From an uncultured Bacilli bacterium (lineage in GTDB: Bacteria > Bacillota_I > Bacilli_A > RF39 > UBA660): 14,917 nucleotides of DNA. The translations under genes were made by a program, and so were the position numbers. The stretch covers positions 1 to 14,917 of the forward strand of contig CAKPAT010000021.1 in assembly GCA_934133155.1 (NCBI GenBank). Direction: 5' to 3'. The notes under the pieces were generated by a model. The model made no database searches. It was not told where the DNA came from and was given only the letters and a program-made list of their open reading frames with translations. Positions 6,697 through 12,923 of the stretch are shown one piece after another (the first letter of the stretch is position 1; each line of letters begins with the position of its first letter).

Positions 6697-7377
6697 TCAT
6701 TTACTTAAAACTTTAGAAGACCCAAGCTCGCAATCTTTAAGCTCACACTTCAAATCCCATATTTCCTTATCAATTTTTCTTCTTTTATCCTCTAAACTCT
6801 TAATTCTAGAAACAATAAGGCTTTCTTCACTAACAAATTCATATCCAAAAAAATCAGCAATATCACTCAAAACATCCTTAGAATAATTAAGTTTATCTAA
6901 AGATAAATTAGCAAACCTAAAAGCCTCATAATTCTGCTTTAAAGCCGTATGAACAATAAAATAATCACCTCTTAAATTTAAAGAAGCATACTCAAGCATC
7001 ATACCATTTCTAGAAACAGCACTTCTAACAATATCATAATCATTTTGTGCAATATCCCCCGCAAACTCTAAAGCCTTAGGATCATTTAAAACAGCACTTC
7101 TAACAATATCTAAATCATTTTTATAAAAAGTAGCTAACCTAAGCAAAACACCATTTCTAGAAACAGCATTTAAAACAACTTCATAATTTTTAAGCATATC
7201 TTCGCCAACAAAATTTAAAGCTAAAGGATTATTATTTATAGCCGTCATAACCACATCATAATCATTATTATAATTCCTATAAAGAGATAAATTTAAACCA
7301 TTTTCCAAAACAGCTTTTAAAACCTCTTCCTTACTAACATTTCTATCTACACTTTTATAAAATATATACTTACTCAT
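6697..7377 (-). CDS. DUF4116 repeat protein
   Basis: The product is 226 aa and has no signal peptide or membrane helix, so it is probably cytosolic. Residues about 16-160 hold six helical repeats of 24-25 aa with the pattern DYDIVRSAVSRNGMMLEYAS, which is the DUF4116 repeat. These repeats occur in proteins of gut bacteria, protists and giant viruses; no biochemical role is established, and they may be protein-binding scaffolds. Residues about 185-215 are charged and probably form a coiled coil (LEDKRRKIDKEIWDLKCELKD). AAAGGAAAG lies just before the ATG, inside the preceding 37-codon ORF, whose stop overlaps the start by 8 bp. It is therefore the second cistron from the promoter at 7510-7537. 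The stop is TGA. Confidence 0.85.
   Translation of the reverse strand: MSKYIFYKSVDRNVSKEEVLKAVLENGLNLSLYRNYNNDYDVVMTAINNNPLALNFVGEDMLKNYEVVLNAVSRNGVLLRLATFYKNDLDIVRSAVLNDPKALEFAGDIAQNDYDIVRSAVSRNGMMLEYASLNLRGDYFIVHTALKQNYEAFRFANLSLDKLNYSKDVLSDIADFFGYEFVSEESLIVSRIKSLEDKRRKIDKEIWDLKCELKDCELGSSKVLSK
6898..7332 (-). repeat. Tandem 72-75 bp coding repeats (DUF4116 units)
   Basis: The six protein repeats are also partly visible in the DNA. A 20-mer, acagcacttctaacaatatc, occurs exactly at 7016-7035 and 7091-7110 (75 bp apart), and ccatttctagaaacagc occurs at 7004-7020 and 7151-7167 (147 bp apart). Identity at the nucleotide level suggests recent duplication or conversion between units. Confidence 0.75.
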
Positions 7378-7483
7378 TTAAAATCTTTCCTTTATTATAA
7401 TTAATATCAGCACCTTCACCTAATTTATACTCTGCATAAGCTAAAGCTTCTTTTTTCAAATTCATATATTCAGAATTGTCCAT
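7370..7483 (-). CDS. 37-aa small protein resembling the C-terminal helix of the downstream-numbered paralog family
   Basis: ATG at 7483, TAA at 7372-7370. The peptide begins MDNSEYMNLKKEALAYAEYK and continues LGEGADINYNKGKILNE. It aligns with the C-terminal part of the paralogs, for example EYLSSYEVALFYAEAKVGEN at 8125-8547 and ALAFAESELGEDGKI at 9216-9677. It lacks a signal peptide and the YTCV...VLIP part. A consensus promoter lies upstream and a GAGATG site precedes the ATG, so it is probably translated. It overlaps the DUF4116 start by 8 bp. It may be a truncated fifth paralog, a coupling leader for DUF4116, or a functional small cytosolic partner. The homology is short and read by eye. 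Confidence 0.6.
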   Translation of the reverse strand: MDNSEYMNLKKEALAYAEYKLGEGADINYNKGKILNE

Positions 7484-7552
7484 TCAAACATCTCGTTTTT
7501 AGGTAGTCTATTATACCTCAAATTTTCAAAATGTCAAAAGGGCGCAAAAAAG
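7484..7552 (-). repeat. Leader copy B (shared with 8050-8124)
   Basis: This minus-strand leader shares ordered blocks with the leader of the 7588-8049 gene: TTTTTGCG, TTTGACA, TTTGAG, TATAATA, ACCTAAAA and GAGATGTTT before the ATG. It contains the promoter and ribosome binding site of the 37-codon ORF. The shared order indicates duplication of the promoter/leader unit. Confidence 0.6.
7510..7537 (-). promoter_or_regulatory. Consensus sigma-A promoter for the small ORF and DUF4116 gene
   Basis: Minus-strand TTGACA (7537-7532), a 16-bp spacer, then TATAAT (7515-7510). Both hexamers are perfect. It is 27 bp upstream of the ATG of the 37-codon ORF. Confidence 0.85.
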
Positions 7553-7571
7553 ATAGTAAATCATACTACCT
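7546..7571 (-). terminator. Terminator after the paralog cluster
   Basis: Minus-strand hairpin AGGTAGTA/TACTATCT (8 bp with one G-U pair, 5-nt loop; 7571-7551) followed by a run of T residues (7551-7546). It lies 17 bp after the stop of the 7588-8049 gene and just ahead of the next promoter. Confidence 0.75.
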
Positions 7572-7587
7572 ATTTGCCATTTAAAAC

Positions 7588-8049
7588 CTACATACTTTTA
7601 ACATAAGTTTTAGTATCTTCTTCTAAAGAATTTTTTTCTAAGACATAATCACTATAATCAGTAATTTCAAACATATCACCAAGTTGTGCCTGTGCATAAG
7701 CCAAAGCAATATTATGACTTAATAAACCACCTTGATCCTTGAAAATAAAATAATCTTCATCAATAGTAACATCATTTGAATTAAAATCAATTGTAGATAA
7801 AGTAATTGAACTACCCGACATTTTGTAATCATAAACTGGAATTAATACTGCTGAATTTTCCTTATCAAACCAAACGCAAGTATATTCAGTTACCTTATTA
7901 GGTATTACCTCTTCATTTGCTTTAGCATTACTTACTAAAACTTCCTCACCATTTTTGCTTTCTACTCCACCATTACTACCAGCCAAACCTGCTGCAATAA
8001 CAATTGGGAATGCAGCCAGCATCATACTTTTCGCTAAATCGTCTTTCAT
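7588..8049 (-). CDS. Exported YTCV/VLIP-family paralog 1, unknown function
   Basis: The product is 153 aa. A hydrophobic N-terminal segment (about 8-24, ending in a Gly/Ala-rich stretch) predicts a signal peptide or anchor, followed by a polar linker and a family domain at about 55-137. That domain reads EYTCVWFDKENSAVLIPVYD, then a strand-rich middle (EDYFIFKD), then the helix HNIALAYAQAQLGD and ITDYSDYV. No named family is recognised. The domain holds the protein's only Cys (58). AAGGAG lies upstream of the ATG. It has its own consensus promoter at 8083-8110 as well as possible read-through from the paralogs upstream, and a terminator follows. It is most similar to the paralog at 9216-9677 (VWFD-ENSAVLIP). 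Confidence 0.75.
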   Translation of the reverse strand: MKDDLAKSMMLAAFPIVIAAGLAGSNGGVESKNGEEVLVSNAKANEEVIPNKVTEYTCVWFDKENSAVLIPVYDYKMSGSSITLSTIDFNSNDVTIDEDYFIFKDQGGLLSHNIALAYAQAQLGDMFEITDYSDYVLEKNSLEEDTKTYVKSM

Positions 8050-8124
8050 AACAAAACATCTCCTTTTTCTTTTAGGTCACATATTATACTCAAAAAAATA
8101 ATTTTGTCAAATTGACGCAAAAAG
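8050..8124 (-). repeat. Leader copy A (shared with 7484-7552)
   Basis: Leader of the 7588-8049 gene, carrying the same ordered blocks as copy B: TTTTTGCG, TTTGACA, TTTGAG, TATAATA, ACCTAAAA and GAGATGTTT. The upstream end begins at the stop codon of the 8125-8547 gene. Confidence 0.6.
8083..8110 (-). promoter_or_regulatory. Consensus sigma-A promoter of paralog 1
   Basis: Minus-strand TTGACA (8110-8105), a 16-bp spacer, then TATAAT (8088-8083), both perfect. It starts 15 bp after the stop of the upstream paralog, so paralog 1 can be expressed separately from the other three. Confidence 0.85.
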
Positions 8125-8547
8125 CTACTTTTTTGTTAAACTTTTTCCTTTTTCCTCTGTTAAATCATCATAAGTATAAATTTTACCATTTTCCCCTACC
8201 TTAGCTTCTGCATAAAATAACGCAACTTCGTAACTTGAAAGATATTCGTTAGACTCAACTATTAAATAATCACCAGATATTGTAAGAAAATTGTTTTCAT
8301 TTTCGTCAATATAAAATAACATATCAGGTTCATCTGCAACCTTTTCCCTATAATAAGAATAAACTGGAATTAAAATAACATCTTCTCCCCTATACCATAC
8401 ACAAGTATATCTAGTATTAAAATCAGAATAAACAATAGAACTCTTACCACTAGTTTCGCTGGAATTATTTTTATTCAAATTTGCAGAATATGCTGCACTT
8501 GCCGCATTTCCTGCTGCAGCTGCTGCTAAAAGCGCACTTATCAACAT
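8125..8547 (-). CDS. Exported YTCV/VLIP-family paralog 2, unknown function
   Basis: The product is 140 aa. It begins MLISALLAAAAAGNAASAAY, an Ala-rich hydrophobic segment with no basic residue before it, which is unusual for a signal peptide. An in-frame stop six codons upstream rules out a longer start. A Ser/Asn-rich linker leads to the family domain (about 46-130): RYTCVWYRGEDVILIPVYSY, then SGDYLIVESN, then SSYEVALFYAEAKVGE and IYTYDDL. The single Cys is 49. The ribosome binding site is weak (AAGTAGTG). It lies 11 bp after the preceding paralog, so it is co-transcribed with it. Function unknown; exported or membrane-inserted by inference. Confidence 0.72.
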   Translation of the reverse strand: MLISALLAAAAAGNAASAAYSANLNKNNSSETSGKSSIVYSDFNTRYTCVWYRGEDVILIPVYSYYREKVADEPDMLFYIDENENNFLTISGDYLIVESNEYLSSYEVALFYAEAKVGENGKIYTYDDLTEEKGKSLTKK

Positions 8548-8558
8548 TAAATCACTAC

Positions 8559-9200
8559 TTAATCATTTTTTAATTTTAAAACTTTAGAAACATCTTCTTC
8601 CGATAATTTTTCATCCTCATCAAACCCATATACTTCTCTAAAAATATCATTAAAATCATAAATTTTATAGGTATCATCAGTAAGATCCTTAGCAATACTT
8701 AAAGCTAAATCATAGCTAGTAATGCCACCATCATCACCAACAATTAAATAATTGCCAGAAAGAGGAATACTAATTTTATCTAAATTAGACGATCCATTAT
8801 TTAGCTCTAAATAAGTTTTATCGTCTTCATAAACAACCTTACGTGCAGGTATTAAAACAACTGAATTCTCGCCTTCAATGTGTCCAAACAATACACAAGT
8901 ATATTTATAATCTTTATACGAACTTTTTTCATCATTTAAATAAGAAATAAATGCATCATTTGTTTGTTTACTAGACTTAGGTTGACTATAAGATACATTA
9001 TTTTGTGAAGATTCATCTGCATCTTTAGTAAAACCAGAAACAATAACATAACCTAAAGCACATCCCAAAGCACTTGCTATCAAAAAAATTGGAATAAAGC
9101 CTTTCTGCTGTTCTTTTTTATCGGGAAAAGCTTCTTTATCAAACTTATCTAAAATTTCTTCAATTTTTTCATAATATTCAAGAGTATTCTTATAACCCAT
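8559..9200 (-). CDS. Membrane-anchored YTCV/VLIP-family paralog 3, unknown function
   Basis: The product is 213 aa and the longest of the four. An N-terminal charged, helical cytosolic segment (1-33) precedes one membrane helix (about 34-56, GFIPIFLIASALGCALGYVI). A Ser/Asn/Gln-rich linker (57-82) then leads to the family domain (about 97-190): YKYTCVLFGHIEGENSVVLI, SGNYLIVGDD, TSYDLALSIAKDL and YDFNDIF. A charged acidic tail follows. The segment before YTCV (FISYLNDE...YKDYKYTCV) also matches the paralog at 9216-9677, so these two share a longer region. GGAG lies before the ATG. It is 15 bp from the upstream paralog and 11 bp from the downstream one, in an operon. Function unknown. Confidence 0.75.
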   Translation of the reverse strand: MGYKNTLEYYEKIEEILDKFDKEAFPDKKEQQKGFIPIFLIASALGCALGYVIVSGFTKDADESSQNNVSYSQPKSSKQTNDAFISYLNDEKSSYKDYKYTCVLFGHIEGENSVVLIPARKVVYEDDKTYLELNNGSSNLDKISIPLSGNYLIVGDDGGITSYDLALSIAKDLTDDTYKIYDFNDIFREVYGFDEDEKLSEEDVSKVLKLKND

Positions 9201-9215
9201 TTTTATCGCTCCAAT

Positions 9216-9677
9216 CTAATTCAAAGTCTTAACCTTTTGCTTTTCTTTAGCCTCTTGTATATAATCAGCATAATTAGTAATTTTTCCATCTTCACCAAGT
9301 TCACTTTCGGCAAAAGCTAAAGCCATGTCATAGCTCGTAACCTCGTCATTAGTTTTAAAAAGAATATAATCACCATTAATATCAATACTTACGTAATATA
9401 CATTTGTTTTAGATAAATTAAGGGTCATTATTGAACCTCTTGCATTATAATCCCATGCAGGAATTAATACCGCAGAATTTTCTCTATCAAACCAAACACA
9501 AGTATATTTAAAATTTCTAAAAAAATCCTCACCACCATTCATATAATTGATTAATACATTATCAGTATTTCCTGCACTATCTAAACTACACCCAGTAACG
9601 CCTAAACAGGCAGTCATACCTAAACTAGCAAGCGAAATCGCACACACCCCATTTTTAATACTTTCGCTAAAATTCAT
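9216..9677 (-). CDS. Putative lipoprotein, YTCV/VLIP-family paralog 4, unknown function
   Basis: From the ATG at 9677 the product is 153 aa. An AAGGAG site lies 8 nt upstream, and a GTG nine bases earlier falls inside that site and is rejected. The N-terminal hydrophobic segment ends in LGVTGC, a lipobox with Cys 30 as the lipidated residue; MTAC six residues earlier is an alternative. The family domain (about 56-140) reads FKYTCVWFDRENSAVLIPAW, NGDYILFKTND, TSYDMALAFAESELGED and ITNYADYI. It is the first gene of the paralog operon and has the promoter at 9700-9727. A membrane-tethered protein on the outer face of the cell is inferred. No named family is recognised. Confidence 0.72.
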   Translation of the reverse strand: MNFSESIKNGVCAISLASLGMTACLGVTGCSLDSAGNTDNVLINYMNGGEDFFRNFKYTCVWFDRENSAVLIPAWDYNARGSIMTLNLSKTNVYYVSIDINGDYILFKTNDEVTSYDMALAFAESELGEDGKITNYADYIQEAKEKQKVKTLN

Positions 9678-9699
9678 TCTTATCACTCCTTAGTTACCT

Positions 9700-9727
9700 A
9701 TCATATCATATCAAGACTAAAAGTCAA
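9700..9727 (-). promoter_or_regulatory. Promoter of the paralog operon
   Basis: Minus-strand TTGACT (9727-9722), a 16-bp spacer, then TATGAT (9705-9700), 23 bp before the ATG. It is back to back with the plus-strand promoter of the U32 gene: the two -10 elements are about 35 bp apart, and the minus -35 lies between them. Confidence 0.65.
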
Positions 9728-9734
9728 TCTAAAA

Positions 9735-9745
9735 TGTGCTATAAT
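9735..9745 (+). promoter_or_regulatory. Extended -10 promoter of the U32 gene
   Basis: TATAAT at 9740-9745 preceded by TGC (9737-9739) forms an extended -10; no good -35 is seen at 17 bp. An AAAGGAG ribosome binding site follows before the ATG at 9768. Confidence 0.65.
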
Positions 9746-9767
9746 ATAAAGGCAAAGGAGAAAAAAT

Positions 9768-11825
9768 ATGAAAAAAATAGAATTATTAAGCCCCGCTGGT
9801 GATATAGAGACTTTAGAAATGGCCATCAAAAATGGTGCCGACGCAATTTATATTGGTGGCAAAAACTTTGGAGCACGTGCTTTTGCTAAAAATTTTAATA
9901 AAGAAGAATTAAAAAAAGCTGTAGATTTAGCACACACCTATGATAAAAAATTATATGTTACCGCAAATACTATTATCTTTGAAAATGAAATAGAAGATTT
10001 TTTAAACTATATGGCATACTTATATGAAATAAATGTTGATGCAGTTATTATGCAAGATTTAGGTATGATAAATTTAGTCCATAAATATCTTCCCAATTTA
10101 GAAATCCATGCCTCAACTCAAATAAATGCAAAAACAAATGAAGAAATAGAATTCTTAAAAAGTATTGGTGTTAAAAGAGTTGTTATTGCAAGAGAAATGG
10201 AAATAAATGAAATTAAAAATTTAAAAAAAGATGTAGAAATAGAAATGTTTATCCATGGAGCCCTCTGCGTATCTTATAGCGGAAACTGTTTATTCAGTAG
10301 TCTAAATGGTGGTAGAAGCGGAAATAGAGGCATGTGTGCTGGTTCTTGCAGACTTTCTTATGAAATAAATGGAAAAAAAGAATATCCTTTAAGTACCAAA
10401 GATCTTTTTCTCGCACCCCACATTAAAGAAATATTAGATTTAAATATTGACAGTTTAAAAATAGAAGGAAGAATGAAAAGCAAAGAATATGTCGCCTACA
10501 CCACTAAAGTATATAGAAGATTAATAGACGAATATTATGAAAATAAAAATCCTCAAATAAAAGAAGAAGAAATAATAAATTTTAAAAAACTTTTTAATAG
10601 AAAATTTACCAGTGGTTACACCTTTAATGATGATATTTACAATCCAAAATCCCCTAACCATCAAGGATACCCTTTAGGAGAAATAACAAAAATAAACAAA
10701 AAATACATCTACATAAAACTAACAGACACCTTATACCAAGAAGATGGCATACGCTTTACTAAATCAAATAAAGGTATGATAGTAAATAAATTATATGATG
10801 AAAACTTACTTCTTAAAAACAAAATAGAAAAAGATAATATTGCAGTAATAGAAAACAAACTAAATATTCAAAATAAAGAAAATATAAATAAAACTATTGA
10901 TACATTCCTAATTAAAGAAATAAATAAAAAAGATTTTCCAAAAGTAAAAGTAGATTTTAAAGTAATCTGCAAAGAAAATAAACCTCTAGAAATTACTATC
11001 AAACAAAATAATATTGAAATAACTGAAAAAAGCATTATCTTAGAAAAAGCCTTAAATAAAAGCACCAAAAAAGAAGAAATAATAGAAAAATTAAGTAAAT
11101 TAGGTAGCACTCCATTTGAAGTAAATAAAATTGATATAACCTTAGAGAATGTCTTTATCCCCATCAAATACATCAATGAAATAAGAAGAAGTTTATGCGA
11201 AAAACTTATAAAAGAAAAAACTAAAACAAATGAAAAAATAAAAATAAATTACACAAAAAAAGAAGTAAAGCAAGATAAAGACAGTATTTCCTACTTAGTA
11301 AGAAATGAAGAGCAGTTAAAACAAATAAAAAATAAAAGAATATACACTGAAGATTACAATCTATATAAAAAATATCCAAATACCTTTTATAAACTTCCAA
11401 GAATAATGAAAAACTATCCCAATTATCAAAATGAAAACTTACTTGTAAGTGATATAGGAAGTATTCAAAAATATGCTAAAACAAATAATGTCATATCTGA
11501 CTATCCCTTAAATGCATCAAACAGTGAAACCGTTAAATTACTTCAAGAAAAAGGCGTTAAAATAGTAACTATATCACCCGAAATAGATGATGAAATAACT
11601 AAATATGCAAACAATATTGAAAAAATAGTATATGGTAAATTAGACTTAATGATTTTAAAAAAATTTCCATATAATACATCTTTAAAATCTAAAGATAAAA
11701 CCTTTGAAATAATAAACAAAGATTATGTAACAATACTTCATCATAAAAATTTAAATCTTAAAAATCAAAAAGGAAACATCAGATACATTTTACTAGACGA
11801 AAAAAACATTACTCATTTTGAGTAA
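9768..11825 (+). CDS. U32 peptidase family protein (RlhA-like architecture)
   Basis: The product is 685 aa. It opens with the U32 signature ELLSPAGDIETLEMAIKNGA, then GADAIYIGGKNFGARAFA. The core holds EIHASTQINA and VIAREM, then FIHGALCVSYSGNCLFSSLN and GGRSGNRGMC. Cys 167, 174, 190 and 194 are candidate Fe-S ligands. A C-terminal half (about 300-685) is Lys/Asn-rich and fits the added region of long U32 proteins. Members of this family with known roles act in RNA hydroxylation (RlhA on 23S rRNA, TrhP/TrhO-related on tRNA) or ubiquinone hydroxylation rather than as proven proteases. The length is nearest to RlhA. It is cytosolic, with no signal peptide. It is the only plus-strand gene, divergent from the paralog operon. 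The substrate is uncertain. Confidence 0.88.
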   Translation: MKKIELLSPAGDIETLEMAIKNGADAIYIGGKNFGARAFAKNFNKEELKKAVDLAHTYDKKLYVTANTIIFENEIEDFLNYMAYLYEINVDAVIMQDLGMINLVHKYLPNLEIHASTQINAKTNEEIEFLKSIGVKRVVIAREMEINEIKNLKKDVEIEMFIHGALCVSYSGNCLFSSLNGGRSGNRGMCAGSCRLSYEINGKKEYPLSTKDLFLAPHIKEILDLNIDSLKIEGRMKSKEYVAYTTKVYRRLIDEYYENKNPQIKEEEIINFKKLFNRKFTSGYTFNDDIYNPKSPNHQGYPLGEITKINKKYIYIKLTDTLYQEDGIRFTKSNKGMIVNKLYDENLLLKNKIEKDNIAVIENKLNIQNKENINKTIDTFLIKEINKKDFPKVKVDFKVICKENKPLEITIKQNNIEITEKSIILEKALNKSTKKEEIIEKLSKLGSTPFEVNKIDITLENVFIPIKYINEIRRSLCEKLIKEKTKTNEKIKINYTKKEVKQDKDSISYLVRNEEQLKQIKNKRIYTEDYNLYKKYPNTFYKLPRIMKNYPNYQNENLLVSDIGSIQKYAKTNNVISDYPLNASNSETVKLLQEKGVKIVTISPEIDDEITKYANNIEKIVYGKLDLMILKKFPYNTSLKSKDKTFEIINKDYVTILHHKNLNLKNQKGNIRYILLDEKNITHFE

Positions 11826-11833
11826 CGTTTTTT
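11801..11833. terminator. Bidirectional terminator between convergent genes
   Basis: Stem ACATTACTC/GAGTAACGT (11806-11828, one A-C mismatch) with a T-rich loop. It is flanked by six A residues on the left and six T residues on the right, so it can end transcription in both directions. It includes the last codons and stop of the U32 gene and abuts the stop of the DUF5305-like gene. Confidence 0.75.
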
Positions 11834-12908
11834 ATTTTCTAATAATATGTTCAAAATCAGAATCCCTTAAAACAAACTTATAAGCTGTATTACCATTTAA
11901 GATAACAAATAAACATTCACTACCACTTCTAGTTTCACAGCAAATAATTGGTGAATGAAGTTCCTCTTCAACATCAACTAAATCATCAAAGTTCTTAATC
12001 TCAATAACATCATACTTGCTCAAACTTGGAGCAGTTCCAGTCTCAGCAATAATGTCACCATATTCTTTCAAAATTTTATTAAATGTAAGAATATACTCAG
12101 ATTTTCTAGTCGCTTTAAGTAAACTACTAATACCAAATTTTAATAAAATAACTGAAATAATAAGTAAGATAAAACCAAATACAACAAGTGGAACATTAAC
12201 ACTAGCTGGTTTATTTTCATTTTCAGAAATAGTATCACTACCATTTAAAGCATCAGAACTAATTTGTACAGTTTGTTTAAGTAAAGGTATCTTCAAACTA
12301 GATGCTGTATTACTTTGTAAAGTATTATTATTAGAACCTTTTAAACCAGCAGTAATATTAACACGTAAAGTTAAATCAACACGTGCATCAATAGATAAAC
12401 CAAATTGATTTCTAAAATCAGTCATAATATCATTATAAGTATTATAATCAACAGTAACAGTCTTACTTATAGAAAAATCTTTACCACTGCCACTTTGCGT
12501 TTGTAAATTAGAAATAGGATAAGCCTTAGACCAAACCTCTACATCCTTACCATCAGTCGTCTCGTAAAGACCTTTTGTTGTAGCCACAATCTCATAACTA
12601 TAATTATAATCCAAATCTTTAGTACTTTGGAAGTTGTAGCGTACATCAACCTCAATGCGATCAATAATAGAAGCAATATACTGCTTATTCATTCCTAAAT
12701 AAGGGGCGTCAAAGAACTTATTATTCTTTAAATAAACCCTATAATTCATATTAGTAGAATAATTGTAAGAATAAAGATCTTTCTTAACAACACTTTCCTT
12801 ATCTAAACCTTTAAAAATCATATAAATAGAACTACTAAAAAGTCCCAAAACAAGAATTAAAATTAAAACAATAGCCCACTGTTTTAAAATAACTTTATTT
12901 TCTTTCAT
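11832..12908 (-). CDS. DUF5305-like bitopic membrane protein
   Basis: The product is 358 aa. Membrane helix 1 is about 10-32, a strand-rich extracellular domain covers about 33-238, membrane helix 2 is about 239-262, and a cytosolic domain of about 95 residues follows (KEYGDIIAET, then YDVIEIKNFDDLVDVEEELH and two adjacent Cys at 323-324). The layout and the YNYSYEIVATTKG/VWSKAYPI segments match DUF5305, a family often encoded next to S26B signal peptidases in archaea and Bacillota; this assignment is from memory of the family. An AGGGG-type site precedes the ATG. It is 15 bp after the signal peptidase gene, so the two form an operon. It may assist secretion or assembly of the TasA-like protein; that is inference. 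Confidence 0.72.
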   Translation of the reverse strand: MKENKVILKQWAIVLILILVLGLFSSSIYMIFKGLDKESVVKKDLYSYNYSTNMNYRVYLKNNKFFDAPYLGMNKQYIASIIDRIEVDVRYNFQSTKDLDYNYSYEIVATTKGLYETTDGKDVEVWSKAYPISNLQTQSGSGKDFSISKTVTVDYNTYNDIMTDFRNQFGLSIDARVDLTLRVNITAGLKGSNNNTLQSNTASSLKIPLLKQTVQISSDALNGSDTISENENKPASVNVPLVVFGFILLIISVILLKFGISSLLKATRKSEYILTFNKILKEYGDIIAETGTAPSLSKYDVIEIKNFDDLVDVEEELHSPIICCETRSGSECLFVILNGNTAYKFVLRDSDFEHIIRK

Positions 12909-12923
12909 AACATCTTCCCCTCT

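Noticed and set aside
6898..7332. Possible CRISPR array from repeated 17-20 bp sequences
   Set aside because: The repeats lie in frame in the DUF4116 gene, their spacing is 75 or 147 bp, and the intervening sequence is also related; they are protein repeats.
9678..9686. GTG start nine bases upstream for the lipoprotein paralog
   Set aside because: The GTG overlaps the AAGGAG site used by the ATG at 9677.
10868..11176. Minus-strand open frame inside the U32 gene
   Set aside because: It is antisense to the Lys/Asn-rich C-terminal half of the U32 protein; the hydrophobic translation is the expected mirror of Lys/Asn codons, and no start site supports it.
12016..12408. Plus-strand open frame inside the DUF5305-like gene
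   Set aside because: No ribosome binding site or promoter; fully covered by a better minus-strand gene.
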